A DNA stretch of 34,415 nucleotides from Paracoccus lichenicola (GTDB lineage Bacteria; Pseudomonadota; Alphaproteobacteria; Rhodobacterales; Rhodobacteraceae). Shown here piece after piece: positions 24,133-31,601 of the stretch; position 1 is the stretch's first letter, and each line of letters starts with the position of its first letter. The notes beneath the pieces were generated by a model. The model saw only the letters and a list, made by a program, of their open reading frames with translations. It had not been told where the DNA came from and did not search any database. Both the position numbers and the translations under genes were made by a program. The stretch spans positions 1-34,415 of the forward strand of contig NZ_WMBT01000016.1 in the NCBI RefSeq assembly GCF_009708075.1, read 5' to 3'.

Positions 24133-24863
24133 GCGTTTCCCGGCTGGCCGCGCGCCAGCCGGTCCACAAGACGCTGGCGGGCGGCCGGGACCGGGCGGCC
24201 CACCAGTTCCCCGGCGATGCGCGCGGTCAGGAAATGCCCGGTGATCGCCAGCCCCTCGGCCAGGTCCTGCCCGCGATTGTCCCCTGCCCCGCCCAGGATG
24301 CCCGGCAAGGGCAGCAGCCGGTCGGCCCATTCGCCTGCCCCCTCGCGGCTGACGGCGCGGCCCGATTTCGGGCTGACATAGGCCAACCCCTCGGACGCGC
24401 CCGTCACGACGCAGGATGACAGGTCCAGGCCGAAGCCCATCTCGTCCAGCAGCCGCATTTCCCAATGCAGGTAATCGGCGCCCCAGTCGGCGCCGGTTTC
24501 CATCAGATCCAGCAGGCGTTCGGTGTCGCGCGCCAGGACCGGATGGGGATCGCGTTCGGGCAGCGCGAAGACCAGCAGCGAACAGACCGCGTTCAGCCCG
24601 GCCAAGGCCAGCGGATCGGCCATCAGGCCGGACCGCAGGCGCAGCGGTTCCACGGCGAAGGTGCCAAGCTGGTCGTCGCGGCGCGCCCGCCAGCGCAGAT
24701 CCAGCCGCGATCCCGGTTGCAGCATCGCCGCGCGCTTTTGCGACACGCCGCCGGGCACCAGGCCCGAATGGCGGCCGTGCAGGTCGGTCAGAACGTCCAG
24801 GATCACCGCCGTTTCCCCATGCGGGCGGCGGGCAAGGACGGTGCCTTCGGCCTGCCACTCCAT
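24126..24863 (-). CDS. recO: DNA repair protein RecO
   Basis: A 245-residue RecFOR-pathway protein that helps load RecA onto SSB-coated single-stranded DNA. The N-terminal OB fold starts MEWQAEGTVLARRPHGETAV and continues VLTDLHGRHSGLVPGG. A helical C-terminal half follows, with RLLDLMETGADWGADYLHWE and LDEMGFGLDLSSCVVTG. It has only one cysteine near the site where many RecO proteins carry a zinc-binding set, so zinc binding is doubtful. The ATG at 24863 directly follows the VOC gene stop (TGAATG). It is the last gene of the long minus-strand run; recO usually follows era closely, but here three unrelated genes intervene. Confidence 0.93.
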   Translation of the reverse strand: MEWQAEGTVLARRPHGETAVILDVLTDLHGRHSGLVPGGVSQKRAAMLQPGSRLDLRWRARRDDQLGTFAVEPLRLRSGLMADPLALAGLNAVCSLLVFALPERDPHPVLARDTERLLDLMETGADWGADYLHWEMRLLDEMGFGLDLSSCVVTGASEGLAYVSPKSGRAVSREGAGEWADRLLPLPGILGGAGDNRGQDLAEGLAITGHFLTARIAGELVGRPVPAARQRLVDRLARGQPGNAY

Positions 24864-25301
24864 TCAGGCGGGGGGCAGGGTCAGCGACCCGTCGGGGGAC
24901 AAGGGCCAGAAGGGGTTGGTGGCGATTTCCCAGACATGCCCGTCGGGATCGGCGAAATATCCCGAATACCCGCCCCAGAAGACCTTTTCGGGCCGCTTCA
25001 GCACCGTGGCACCCGCGCCAATCGCCGCCTGGAACACCGCATCGGTTTCGGCGTCATCCACGCAGTTCTGCGCCAGCGTGACCGCGCCGGTCCCCAGAAC
25101 CGCGCCGGGCCGGCCCTGATCGGCGGCCAGATCGTCGCGTCCGAACAAGGCCAGCACAGCGCCGTTCATCTGATAGAAGGTCACGCCAGGTTGGGATGCG
25201 CCATGCGGCATCCAGCCCCAGCCTTCATAGAACACCCGCGCGCGGTCCATGTCGGCGACGCCCAGGGTCACAAGCGTGATGCGTTGGATCGGCAGGGCCA
25301 T
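24864..25301 (-). CDS. VOC (glyoxalase/bleomycin-resistance) superfamily protein
   Basis: A 145-residue VOC-fold protein with paired beta-alpha-beta-beta-beta modules: ITLVTLGVADMDRARVFYEG opens the first and FADPDGHVWEIATNPFW closes the second. The DPDG-H-x-W-E-I end is the usual metal-site Glu region. Such proteins include glyoxalase I, dioxygenases and drug-binding proteins, and this one cannot be assigned further. The ribosome site AGGAGG before ATG 25301 is the strongest in the window, suggesting high expression. The recO start is immediately adjacent. Confidence 0.88.
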   Translation of the reverse strand: MALPIQRITLVTLGVADMDRARVFYEGWGWMPHGASQPGVTFYQMNGAVLALFGRDDLAADQGRPGAVLGTGAVTLAQNCVDDAETDAVFQAAIGAGATVLKRPEKVFWGGYSGYFADPDGHVWEIATNPFWPLSPDGSLTLPPA

Positions 25302-25320
25302 GGCAACCTCCTGCCGTCAA

Positions 25321-25348
25321 CTTGGCACGCGGCCGTGGCGGTGCCAAG
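25321..25348 (-). terminator. Hairpin between rarD and the VOC gene
   Basis: CTTGGCAC (25321-25328) and GTGCCAAG (25341-25348) form a perfect 8-bp stem with a GC-rich 12-base loop right after the rarD stop. No T-run follows, so it may attenuate rather than end the transcript, or act as a binding site upstream of the VOC gene. Confidence 0.45.
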
Positions 25349-26251
25349 CTATTCGGTGACGCGGCGGGGACCTTGCAGCAGGGACAGGGAATAAAGGACA
25401 AGCGCGGCCCAGATCATCGGGAAGGCGATCATCTGCGCGGTCCCGAACGGCTCGCCGAAGACCAGCACGGCGGTCAGGAAGATCATCGTGGGCGCGATGT
25501 ATTGCAGGATGCCGATGGTGGACAGGCGCAGTTCCTTGGCCGCCGTGGCATAGCAGATCAGCGGCACGGCGGTGACGGGGCCGCAGCCGATCAGCAGGAT
25601 CGTGTCCCACCCGCTGCCCGCCGCGAAATGCGACTGCCCACTGGCCGTCAGCCAGACGACATAGACAAGCGCCGGGGGCGTCAGCAGCAGCACCTCCAGT
25701 GTGAAGCCCTGGGTCGGTCCCAGCGGCAGGCTTTTCTTGCAATAGGCGTAAAGCCCCCAGGTCAGCGTCAACCCGATCGCCACCAGCGGCAACCGGCCGA
25801 TCTGCACGGTCAGCACCACCACCGCCAGCGCGGCCAGGGCAATCGCCGCGACCTGCGCCCGGCTGAGGCGTTCGCGCAGCAGCGTCGCCCCCATCAGCAC
25901 GCTGAACAGCGGATTGATGTAATATCCAAGCGCCGCGTCCAGCGCGTGGTCGTTGCCCACCGCCCAGACATAGATCATCCAGTTCACGGAAATCAGCGCC
26001 GCAGTCACCACCGCCATCGCCAGCAGGCGCGGCTGGCGCAGGGCGCCCGCGACCTCGGCCCAGCGGCGCTGCAACAGCAGCACGGCCAGCGCGATGGGCA
26101 GCGACCACAGCACGCGGTGGGCGATCACCTCGGTCGGAGGGACATGGGCCAGCTGCTTCATGAACAGCGGCAGGAACCCCCACAGGACATAGGTCGCGGT
26201 GGCCAGGACCAGGCCGCGCAGGGAATCACCGGATGGGGGCGTGTCGTTCAT
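25349..26251 (-). CDS. rarD: RarD-type EamA-family permease
   Basis: A 300-residue inner-membrane protein with about ten helices in two EamA repeats. The N-terminus LRGLVLATATYVLWGFLPLF, with HVPPTEVIAHRVLWSLP, and the central AVGNDHALDAALGYYINPLF are typical of RarD, named for chloramphenicol sensitivity, with no proven transport substrate. The start MNDTPPSGDS is 27 bp after the DUF1491 stop. It lies between era-DUF1491 and VOC-recO on one strand, probably as a late insertion in the era-recO operon. Confidence 0.9.
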   Translation of the reverse strand: MNDTPPSGDSLRGLVLATATYVLWGFLPLFMKQLAHVPPTEVIAHRVLWSLPIALAVLLLQRRWAEVAGALRQPRLLAMAVVTAALISVNWMIYVWAVGNDHALDAALGYYINPLFSVLMGATLLRERLSRAQVAAIALAALAVVVLTVQIGRLPLVAIGLTLTWGLYAYCKKSLPLGPTQGFTLEVLLLTPPALVYVVWLTASGQSHFAAGSGWDTILLIGCGPVTAVPLICYATAAKELRLSTIGILQYIAPTMIFLTAVLVFGEPFGTAQMIAFPMIWAALVLYSLSLLQGPRRVTE

Positions 26252-26278
26252 GGCGCTTGCATAGGCTGCAAAACGGGA

Positions 26279-26614
26279 TCACGCCAGCCCCGGCTGATCC
26301 AGCAGCGTGCGGCCGTCGCGGCTCTCGATCTCGATCACCCACAGGTCGGGATCGAAGCCGCGCTGCCGGGCGATGGTCCCGTCCACCTCGCGCTCCGGTC
26401 CCTGGGCCAGCACCCGCCAGGGGCGGCTGTCGCTGTCCCAATCCCATTCGCGCCCGTAAAGCGCGGCGGTCCCGTCGAGATGCGCGCATTTCACCAGCAC
26501 CGCGCCCGCCGTCTCGTCGCCGCGCGCGGTCACATAGGCGGGGATGTTCGCCAGCCCCAGGCGGGCCAGATAGGCCGCGACCCAGATCCCGGTCGCGAGC
26601 CGGGGTTCAGGCAT
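26279..26614 (-). CDS. DUF1491-family protein
   Basis: A 111-residue protein of an uncharacterised alphaproteobacterial family: PRLATGIWVAAYLARLGLAN, then VTARGDETAGAVLVK, and the end DPDLWVIEIESRDGRTLLDQ. The family usually sits next to era or other RNA-processing genes. The start at 26614 overlaps the era stop by 8 bp, so coupling is likely. No catalytic motif is obvious. Confidence 0.85.
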   Translation of the reverse strand: MPEPRLATGIWVAAYLARLGLANIPAYVTARGDETAGAVLVKCAHLDGTAALYGREWDWDSDSRPWRVLAQGPEREVDGTIARQRGFDPDLWVIEIESRDGRTLLDQPGLA

Positions 26615-27527
26615 CGCCGTCGCGGAAATCGAGGCCCATCTCGTTATACCGTTCCGCCTCGTCCAGCCAGTTCTCGCGCACCTTCACTTGCAGGAACAGA
26701 TGGACGCGGCGGCCCATGAACTCCTCCATCTCGGCGCGGGCGGCCTGGCCCACGGCCTTGATCGTCTCGCCCCCCTTGCCCAGCACGATCCCCTTGTGGC
26801 CGGGGCGCGAGACATAGACGATCTGGTCCACCTTGGCCGATCCGTCCTTGCGTTCCTCCCAGGCCTCGGTTTCGACCGTCAGCTGATAGGGGATTTCCTC
26901 GTGCAGGCGCAGGGTCAGCTTTTCGCGGGTGATTTCCGCCGCGATCATGCGCATGGGCAGGTCGGCGATCTGATCCTCGGGATACAGCCAGGGGCTTTCG
27001 GGCAGGGTCGCGGCCAGCCAGTCGCGCAAGCCGTCGCAGCCATAGCCCTTTTCGGCGCTGATCATGAAGGTGCTGATAAAGGGATAGGCCTCGTTCAGTT
27101 CCGCCGACAGGGCCAGCAGGGTCTCGGCCCTGACCCGGTCGATCTTGTTGATGATCAGGCCCACCGGCGTCCTGCTGTCCAAACCCTTGAGCGAGGCGAT
27201 GATCGCCTTGACGCCTTCGGTCATGCCGCGATGCGCTTCGACCAGCAGCAGGATGATGTCGGCATCCGACGCCCCGCCCCAGGCGGCAGCGACCATCGAC
27301 CGGTCCAGGCGGCGGCGCGGGCGGAAGATGCCGGGCGTATCGACAAAGACGATCTGCGCCGCGCCGTGGATGGCGATGCCGCGGATGCGGGCGCGCGTGG
27401 TCTGCACCTTGTGGGTGACGATGCTGACCTTGGCGCCGACCATCTGGTTCAGCAGCGTGGATTTCCCGGCATTGGGTTCGCCGATCAGGGCGACGAAGCC
27501 CGCGCGGGTGGGTGTGGTGTCGGTCAT
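26607..27527 (-). CDS. era: GTPase Era
   Basis: Essential GTP-binding protein of 306 residues that matures the 30S subunit by binding 16S rRNA. G motifs: G1 GEPNAGKST (16-24), G3 DTPG, G4 NKID, and switch I around [11 protein letters not shown]. The C-terminal KH domain has the VGKGG-like loop [19 protein letters not shown]. The PF-rich membrane stretch is absent, as is usual. The ATG overlaps the rnc stop as ATGA. Upstream lepB and rnc complete the standard lepB-rnc-era operon. Confidence 0.97.
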   Translation of the reverse strand: MTDTTPTRAGFVALIGEPNAGKSTLLNQMVGAKVSIVTHKVQTTRARIRGIAIHGAAQIVFVDTPGIFRPRRRLDRSMVAAAWGGASDADIILLLVEAHRGMTEGVKAIIASLKGLDSRTPVGLIINKIDRVRAETLLALSAELNEAYPFISTFMISAEKGYGCDGLRDWLAATLPESPWLYPEDQIADLPMRMIAAEITREKLTLRLHEEIPYQLTVETEAWEERKDGSAKVDQIVYVSRPGHKGIVLGKGGETIKAVGQAARAEMEEFMGRRVHLFLQVKVRENWLDEAERYNEMGLDFRDGDA

Positions 27528-28213
27528 GCGCGGCCCTCCAGCCGGTCCAGCAACGCCTGCGCGGCGGCCTGTTCGATGCTGCGTTTGGTGCCCGCGCCCT
27601 TGGCCTGGGCCTCGCGCCCGTCGGCCAGACGGGCGGTGATCAGGAAGACCGGCGCGTGGTCCGGCCCGCTGCGCTCGGTCTGTTCATAGACGGGCGGCGG
27701 CATCCCGTTGGCCTGCGCCCATTCCTGCAACGCGGTCTTGGCGTCGCGGGGGTCGTCCTCCAGGCTGTCCAGACGATCCGCCCACAGGCGCAGCACGATC
27801 CGGCGCGCGGCGTCAAAGCCCGCGTCCAGATAGACAGCGGCCAGCACGGCCTCCATCGCGTCGGCCAGCAGCGCCTCTTTCCGGCGGCCGCCCGACAGCA
27901 TCTCGGACCGGCCCAGCTTCAGGACATCGCCCAAGCCGATGTCGCGCGCGATGGCGGCGCAGGTCTCGCCCCGGACCAGCGCGTTGTAGCGGGGGGCAAG
28001 CTGGCCTTCGCTGGCGGACTGGTCGGCGTCGAACAGCGCCTCGGCCATGACCAGGCCCAGCACGCGGTCGCCCAGGAATTCCAGCCGCTGGTTGTCGGGG
28101 CGCGTGGTTGACGCGATGGAGCCATGCGTCAGCGCGCGCACCAGCAGCTCGGGGCGCGCGAAGTCGTGCCCCAGCCGGGCCATGAAGGCGCGGATGTCGG
28201 CGCCGGGTTTCAA
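27524..28213 (-). CDS. rnc: Ribonuclease III
   Basis: Double-strand-specific endoribonuclease of 229 residues that processes rRNA precursors. The catalytic signature is [20 protein letters not shown], and the second acidic site is [18 protein letters not shown]-terminal double-stranded-RNA-binding domain ([19 protein letters not shown] ... [17 protein letters not shown]) follows. The best start is a TTG at 28213 that overlaps the lepB stop as TTGA, with AAGG upstream; this gives [18 protein letters not shown], as in related proteins. ATG 28183 is the alternative. It ends as ATGA with era. Confidence 0.95.
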   Translation of the reverse strand: MKPGADIRAFMARLGHDFARPELLVRALTHGSIASTTRPDNQRLEFLGDRVLGLVMAEALFDADQSASEGQLAPRYNALVRGETCAAIARDIGLGDVLKLGRSEMLSGGRRKEALLADAMEAVLAAVYLDAGFDAARRIVLRLWADRLDSLEDDPRDAKTALQEWAQANGMPPPVYEQTERSGPDHAPVFLITARLADGREAQAKGAGTKRSIEQAAAQALLDRLEGRA

Positions 28214-29004
28214 TCGACCGCCTTGAAGAAGCGGTCAGCCCGCCAGGTCCAGAAATACAGCAACGACCGCCCCGCGGACGAGAACATGATCCGGTCCGCG
28301 CGCCCGATCAGGTATTGCGCCGGCACGAAGCCAAGCCCGCCGATTTCCTGGGGAAAGCGCGAATCCTCGGAATTGTCGCGGTTGTCGCCCATGAAGAAAT
28401 ACTGCCCCTCGGGCACGGTGAAGGTGGGCGTGTCGTCGGCGAAGGCGCCGTCCTGGATGTTCAGGATGTCGTGGCTGCGCCCCTCGGGCAGGGTTTCGGT
28501 GAAACGCTGGCTGATGCAATCGCCGCCCTCGGGCACCGGGTCGTTCACGCAACGCGGGATCAGGCCTTGGGGTCCCTGCTGTTCCTTGACCTCGACGAAC
28601 TCGCCCGCGGGGGTGATCGGCACTTCCTGGCCGTTGATCCACAGCCGTCCGTCGCGCATCTGGATGGTGTCGCCGGGCAGGCCGATCAGGCGCTTGATGA
28701 AATCGACGCCGCGCGTGGGGTGGCGGAACACGACCACGTCGCCGCGCTCGGGGTCCGACCCGAGGATCCGGCCCGAGATCGGGCACATCGCGAAGGGACA
28801 GGAATACTGCGAATAGCCATAGGCCATCTTGTTGACGAACAGGAAGTCGCCGATCAGCAGCGTGTCCTTCATCGACCCGGACGGGATCCAGAAGGGCTGG
28901 AAGAACAGCGTGCGGAAGATGCCCGCGATGACCAGCGCCCAGAAGATGGTCTTCACCGTCTCCCACACGCCTTCCTTCTTCTTGCCCGCCATGCTGTCGG
29001 CCAT
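28210..29004 (-). CDS. lepB: Signal peptidase I
   Basis: Inner-membrane protease of 264 residues that removes signal peptides from exported preproteins. One N-terminal helix (about 14-34) is followed by catalytic Ser44 in [11 protein letters not shown], the Lys of the Ser-Lys dyad in [11 protein letters not shown] and the substrate-pocket block [14 protein letters not shown]. Between these lies an insertion with cysteines ([14 protein letters not shown] and [14 protein letters not shown]) that could form disulphides. The ATG at 29004 ([10 protein letters not shown]) has GAGGGA upstream. The stop overlaps the rnc TTG. A 74-bp gap to acpS may hold a promoter. Confidence 0.96.
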   Translation of the reverse strand: MADSMAGKKKEGVWETVKTIFWALVIAGIFRTLFFQPFWIPSGSMKDTLLIGDFLFVNKMAYGYSQYSCPFAMCPISGRILGSDPERGDVVVFRHPTRGVDFIKRLIGLPGDTIQMRDGRLWINGQEVPITPAGEFVEVKEQQGPQGLIPRCVNDPVPEGGDCISQRFTETLPEGRSHDILNIQDGAFADDTPTFTVPEGQYFFMGDNRDNSEDSRFPQEIGGLGFVPAQYLIGRADRIMFSSAGRSLLYFWTWRADRFFKAVD

Positions 29005-29078
29005 GGTGTCGTCCCTCGTGATCAGGTGCGGGCGAATGGCCGCATTGCCGCGTTCTAGGCCACCGGAGGGCAGCAAAG

Positions 29079-29489
29079 TCAAGCTGGCGTGGTGCCGGGC
29101 CGGGCCTCGATCACCACGAAAGCCTGCGCCCAGGGGTGATCGTCGGTCAAGGTGACGTGAACGATGGCGTGGTGCCCGGGCGGGGTCATCCGCGCCAGCC
29201 GCTCGGCCGCCCATCCGGTCAGCGCCATGACCGGCTGCCCGGAGGGGAGGTTGCCGACCGCCATGTCACGCCAGCTGATGCCCATCGCCAGCCCGGTGCC
29301 GAGCGCCTTGGAGCAGGCCTCTTTCGCGGCCCAGCGTTTCGCGAGCGTCCCCGCCTCGTCCTTGCGCCGCGCAGCCCGGGCCAGTTCCGTGGGGGTGAAG
29401 ACGCGATGGCGGAAGCGGTCGCCGAAACGGTCCAGCGTCCCCGCGATGCGGTCGATGTTGGCGAGGTCGGTGCCGATGCCCAGGATCAT
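29079..29489 (-). CDS. acpS: Holo-[acyl-carrier-protein] synthase
   Basis: A 136-residue phosphopantetheinyl transferase that activates acyl carrier protein. Hallmarks: [19 protein letters not shown] with the Mg-binding Asp, and [16 protein letters not shown] with the second metal ligand Glu. Here the sequence is slightly longer at the C-terminus than the 126-residue E. coli protein. The ATG at 29489 begins at the family's usual first residue; the ribosome site is poor. It normally follows pdxJ directly, but here an unrelated gene lies between. Confidence 0.95.
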   Translation of the reverse strand: MILGIGTDLANIDRIAGTLDRFGDRFRHRVFTPTELARAARRKDEAGTLAKRWAAKEACSKALGTGLAMGISWRDMAVGNLPSGQPVMALTGWAAERLARMTPPGHHAIVHVTLTDDHPWAQAFVVIEARPGTTPA

Positions 29490-29492
29490 GCG

Positions 29493-29536
29493 CGGGGTAG
29501 CCCCGTCAGGATCATGGATATTTGGATGAAGAAGAA
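29493..29536 (+). repeat. Hairpin plus GGATATTTGG intergenic element (copy 2)
   Basis: CGGGG-TAG-CCCCG (29493-29505) is followed after 10 bp by GGATATTTGG (29516-29525) and the purine tail ATGAAGAAGAAAC. It lies between the acpS start and the orphan nuclease-like gene. Stem, spacing and core match copy 1 at 17182, although the flanking genes are unrelated. Confidence 0.55.
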
Positions 29537-29585
29537 ACGGCGGGTCATTGGGATTGCATGGCAATGTGGCCGGTCTGGCGGAGGT

Positions 29586-30014
29586 TCATGTGGAAGCAGC
29601 CCTCAATTCGTAGAAGGGTTCAAGAAAGGCTGATGCCCAAGCCGGCAGGCTGGACCAATGCCAATGCCCTTTCTTGCCCCAGGCTTCGCTCATTTCACCG
29701 ACATGCTTTCGATCAATGATCCAGGTCACGAAATCATCGTGGGGATAGACGAACACCCTCTCGCCATGGCGGAAGGCAATATGCAGGTTCTTGCCCAGGT
29801 ATTTCTTGTCGATTGCCAGCCTGGACTTGAGTTGCACGCGCAGAACCGTCTTGCCATCGACATGGACAGCCAAGAAATCTGCGCCCTGCCAGTCGTCGCT
29901 GAGCCAAATGGAATGATAGCCGTAATCGGCCAATCGCGCGGCAATTTTGTGGAAGTTGTAGACTTCGATCTGCTTGGCATTCAGGGTTTTGAATTGAATG
30001 GGTTGGAAGGTCAT
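29586..30014 (-). CDS. Hypothetical protein, possible PD-(D/E)XK-like nuclease
   Basis: A 142-residue protein of no recognised family. It has an N-terminal helix with Glu17 (AKQIEVYNFHKIAARLADYG), then GADFLAVHVDGKTVLRVQLK with Asp46, Gln61 and Lys63, spaced like the E...D...(E/Q)xK core of PD-(D/E)XK nucleases in which Gln replaces the second acid. The rest is rich in aromatic residues (WIID, WHWSSLPAWASAF). This is a pattern match only. The start MTFQPIQFKT at 30014 lies 2 bp after the pdxJ stop, while the alternative longer frame is the shadow of pdxJ. GC is about 40-55%, well below the neighbours, so acquisition by transfer is likely. It has no linked methylase or toxin/antitoxin partner. 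Confidence 0.7.
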   Translation of the reverse strand: MTFQPIQFKTLNAKQIEVYNFHKIAARLADYGYHSIWLSDDWQGADFLAVHVDGKTVLRVQLKSRLAIDKKYLGKNLHIAFRHGERVFVYPHDDFVTWIIDRKHVGEMSEAWGKKGHWHWSSLPAWASAFLEPFYELRAAST

Positions 30015-30016
30015 TC

Positions 30017-30748
30017 CTAGCGCGCCCCATCCATGCAGCGGCGCATTTCGCGGATCGCCTCGCCCAATCCGGTGAAGACCGATTCGGCGATCAGGAAATG
30101 GCCGATGTTCAGTTCCCTGACCTGCGGGATGGCGGCAATGGGACCGACGGTGTCGAAGGTCAGGCCGTGGCCCGCGTGGACCTCCAGTCCCAGGCTGTCG
30201 GCCAGGGCCGCGCCTCGGGTCAGGCCCGCCAGTTCGGCGTCGCGTTGGGCCAGGCGTCCCTCGGTGTCCAGGTCGCAATAGGCGCCGGTGTGCAGTTCCA
30301 CCACCGCCGCGCCGATGCGGGCGGCGGCTTCGATCTGGGCGGGATCGTGGCCGATGAACAGCGACACGCGGCAGCCCGCCTCGCGCAGGGGGGCGATGTA
30401 GTCGGCCAGCATCGCCTCGTTTCCCGCCACGTCGAGGCCGCCTTCGGTGGTGCGTTCTTCTCGTTTCTCGGGGACGATGCAGACGGCATGGGGGCGGTGG
30501 CGCAGGGCGATGGCCTGCATCTCGGCGGTCGCCGCCATTTCCAGGTTCAGAGGCAGCGTCAGGTTCGCCATCAGCGCGTCGATGTCCGCGTCGCTGATGT
30601 GGCGGCGGTCTTCGCGCAGATGGGCGGTGATGCCGTCGGCGCCCGCTTCCTCGGCCAGGCGCGCGGCGCGCAGGGGGTCGGGCCAGGGTGTGCCGCGCGC
30701 GTTGCGGATGGTTGCGACGTGATCGATGTTGACGCCAAGACGCAGCAT
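30017..30748 (-). CDS. pdxJ: Pyridoxine 5'-phosphate synthase
   Basis: A 243-residue TIM-barrel enzyme that closes the pyridoxine ring in the DXP-dependent vitamin B6 pathway. Clear motifs are [19 protein letters not shown] at the N-terminus, [56 protein letters not shown] and [19 protein letters not shown] 30748 follows CTGGGGGAACC. ispE lies 25 bp upstream on the same strand; both pathways start from deoxyxylulose 5-phosphate, which gives the pairing a metabolic logic. Confidence 0.97.
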   Translation of the reverse strand: MLRLGVNIDHVATIRNARGTPWPDPLRAARLAEEAGADGITAHLREDRRHISDADIDALMANLTLPLNLEMAATAEMQAIALRHRPHAVCIVPEKREERTTEGGLDVAGNEAMLADYIAPLREAGCRVSLFIGHDPAQIEAAARIGAAVVELHTGAYCDLDTEGRLAQRDAELAGLTRGAALADSLGLEVHAGHGLTFDTVGPIAAIPQVRELNIGHFLIAESVFTGLGEAIREMRRCMDGAR

Positions 30749-30773
30749 GGTTCCCCCAGGATTTTGCGCCACT

Positions 30774-31598
30774 TTAGCGGGCCGCGAGGGGCGGTGCCAG
30801 TTCCGTCGCGACCGCCCACCAGCCATGCCGTTTCAACGCCGTGGCGGCAATGCGGGCGCGGTCCGGGCTGTCGTAGAACCCGAAGCAGGTGGCCCCCGAC
30901 CCCGACATGCGCGCGAAAGCCGCCCCGGTCGTGCGCAGGGCGTCCAGCACCTGTCCGACCGCCGGGGCGATGGACAGGGCGGCGGGTTCCAGGTCGTTGC
31001 GCGTGCCCGCCAGCCATGCGGTCAGATCAGCCAGACCGGCAAAGCGCGGGATGGCGGGCAGCCCCGGATTGTCGCGCCGGTCCATCGCGGCAAAGACCTG
31101 CGGCGTGGACAGCGCAATGCCCGGATTGACCAGCACCAGCGGGATCGGCGGCAGCGGCGGCAGCGGGGTTACGACCTCTCCCACCCCCTGCATCCGGGCG
31201 GGGCCTGATGCCAGGCAAACCGGCACATCGGCGCCCAGCCTTTCGGCCTGCAAGGGCAGCGCATGGCCCATCTGGACCAGCCCGCGCAGCACCGCCGCGG
31301 CATCCGCCGACCCGCCGCCGATGCCGGAGGCCACGGGCAGGGTCTTCGTCAGCGTGATCGCGGCATCCGCCCCCGCCAGCCGGGCAGCGCGCAGGCACAG
31401 GTTGTCGTCGGTGGACAGCCCGGCCGCGAACGGGCCGTCGATCCGCAGCGACAAAGGCCCCGGTTCCAGCGTCACCACATCGCCCACCCCGGCAAAGGCC
31501 ACCAGCGAATCCAGCAGGTGATAGCCGTCCGCGCGTCGGCCCGTGACATGCAGCGCAAGGTTCAGCTTGGCAGGTGCTGCCTCGACGACAGGGGGCAT
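30774..31598 (-). CDS. ispE: 4-Diphosphocytidyl-2-C-methyl-D-erythritol kinase
   Basis: GHMP kinase of 274 residues that phosphorylates CDP-ME in the non-mevalonate isoprenoid pathway. The N-terminus has [20 protein letters not shown], the ATP loop is [20 protein letters not shown], and the C-terminal motif is [16 protein letters not shown]. The ATG at 31598 is 3 bp after the stop of the TPR gene, so the two are translationally close. It supplies precursors to the polyprenyl diphosphate synthase at 4949. Confidence 0.95.
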   Translation of the reverse strand: MPPVVEAAPAKLNLALHVTGRRADGYHLLDSLVAFAGVGDVVTLEPGPLSLRIDGPFAAGLSTDDNLCLRAARLAGADAAITLTKTLPVASGIGGGSADAAAVLRGLVQMGHALPLQAERLGADVPVCLASGPARMQGVGEVVTPLPPLPPIPLVLVNPGIALSTPQVFAAMDRRDNPGLPAIPRFAGLADLTAWLAGTRNDLEPAALSIAPAVGQVLDALRTTGAAFARMSGSGATCFGFYDSPDRARIAATALKRHGWWAVATELAPPLAAR

Positions 31599-31601
31599 CG
31601 G

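Noticed and set aside
24950..24965. A reverse-strand GGGATATTTC match to the same element
   Set aside because: It is inside the VOC coding sequence, with no adjacent stem.
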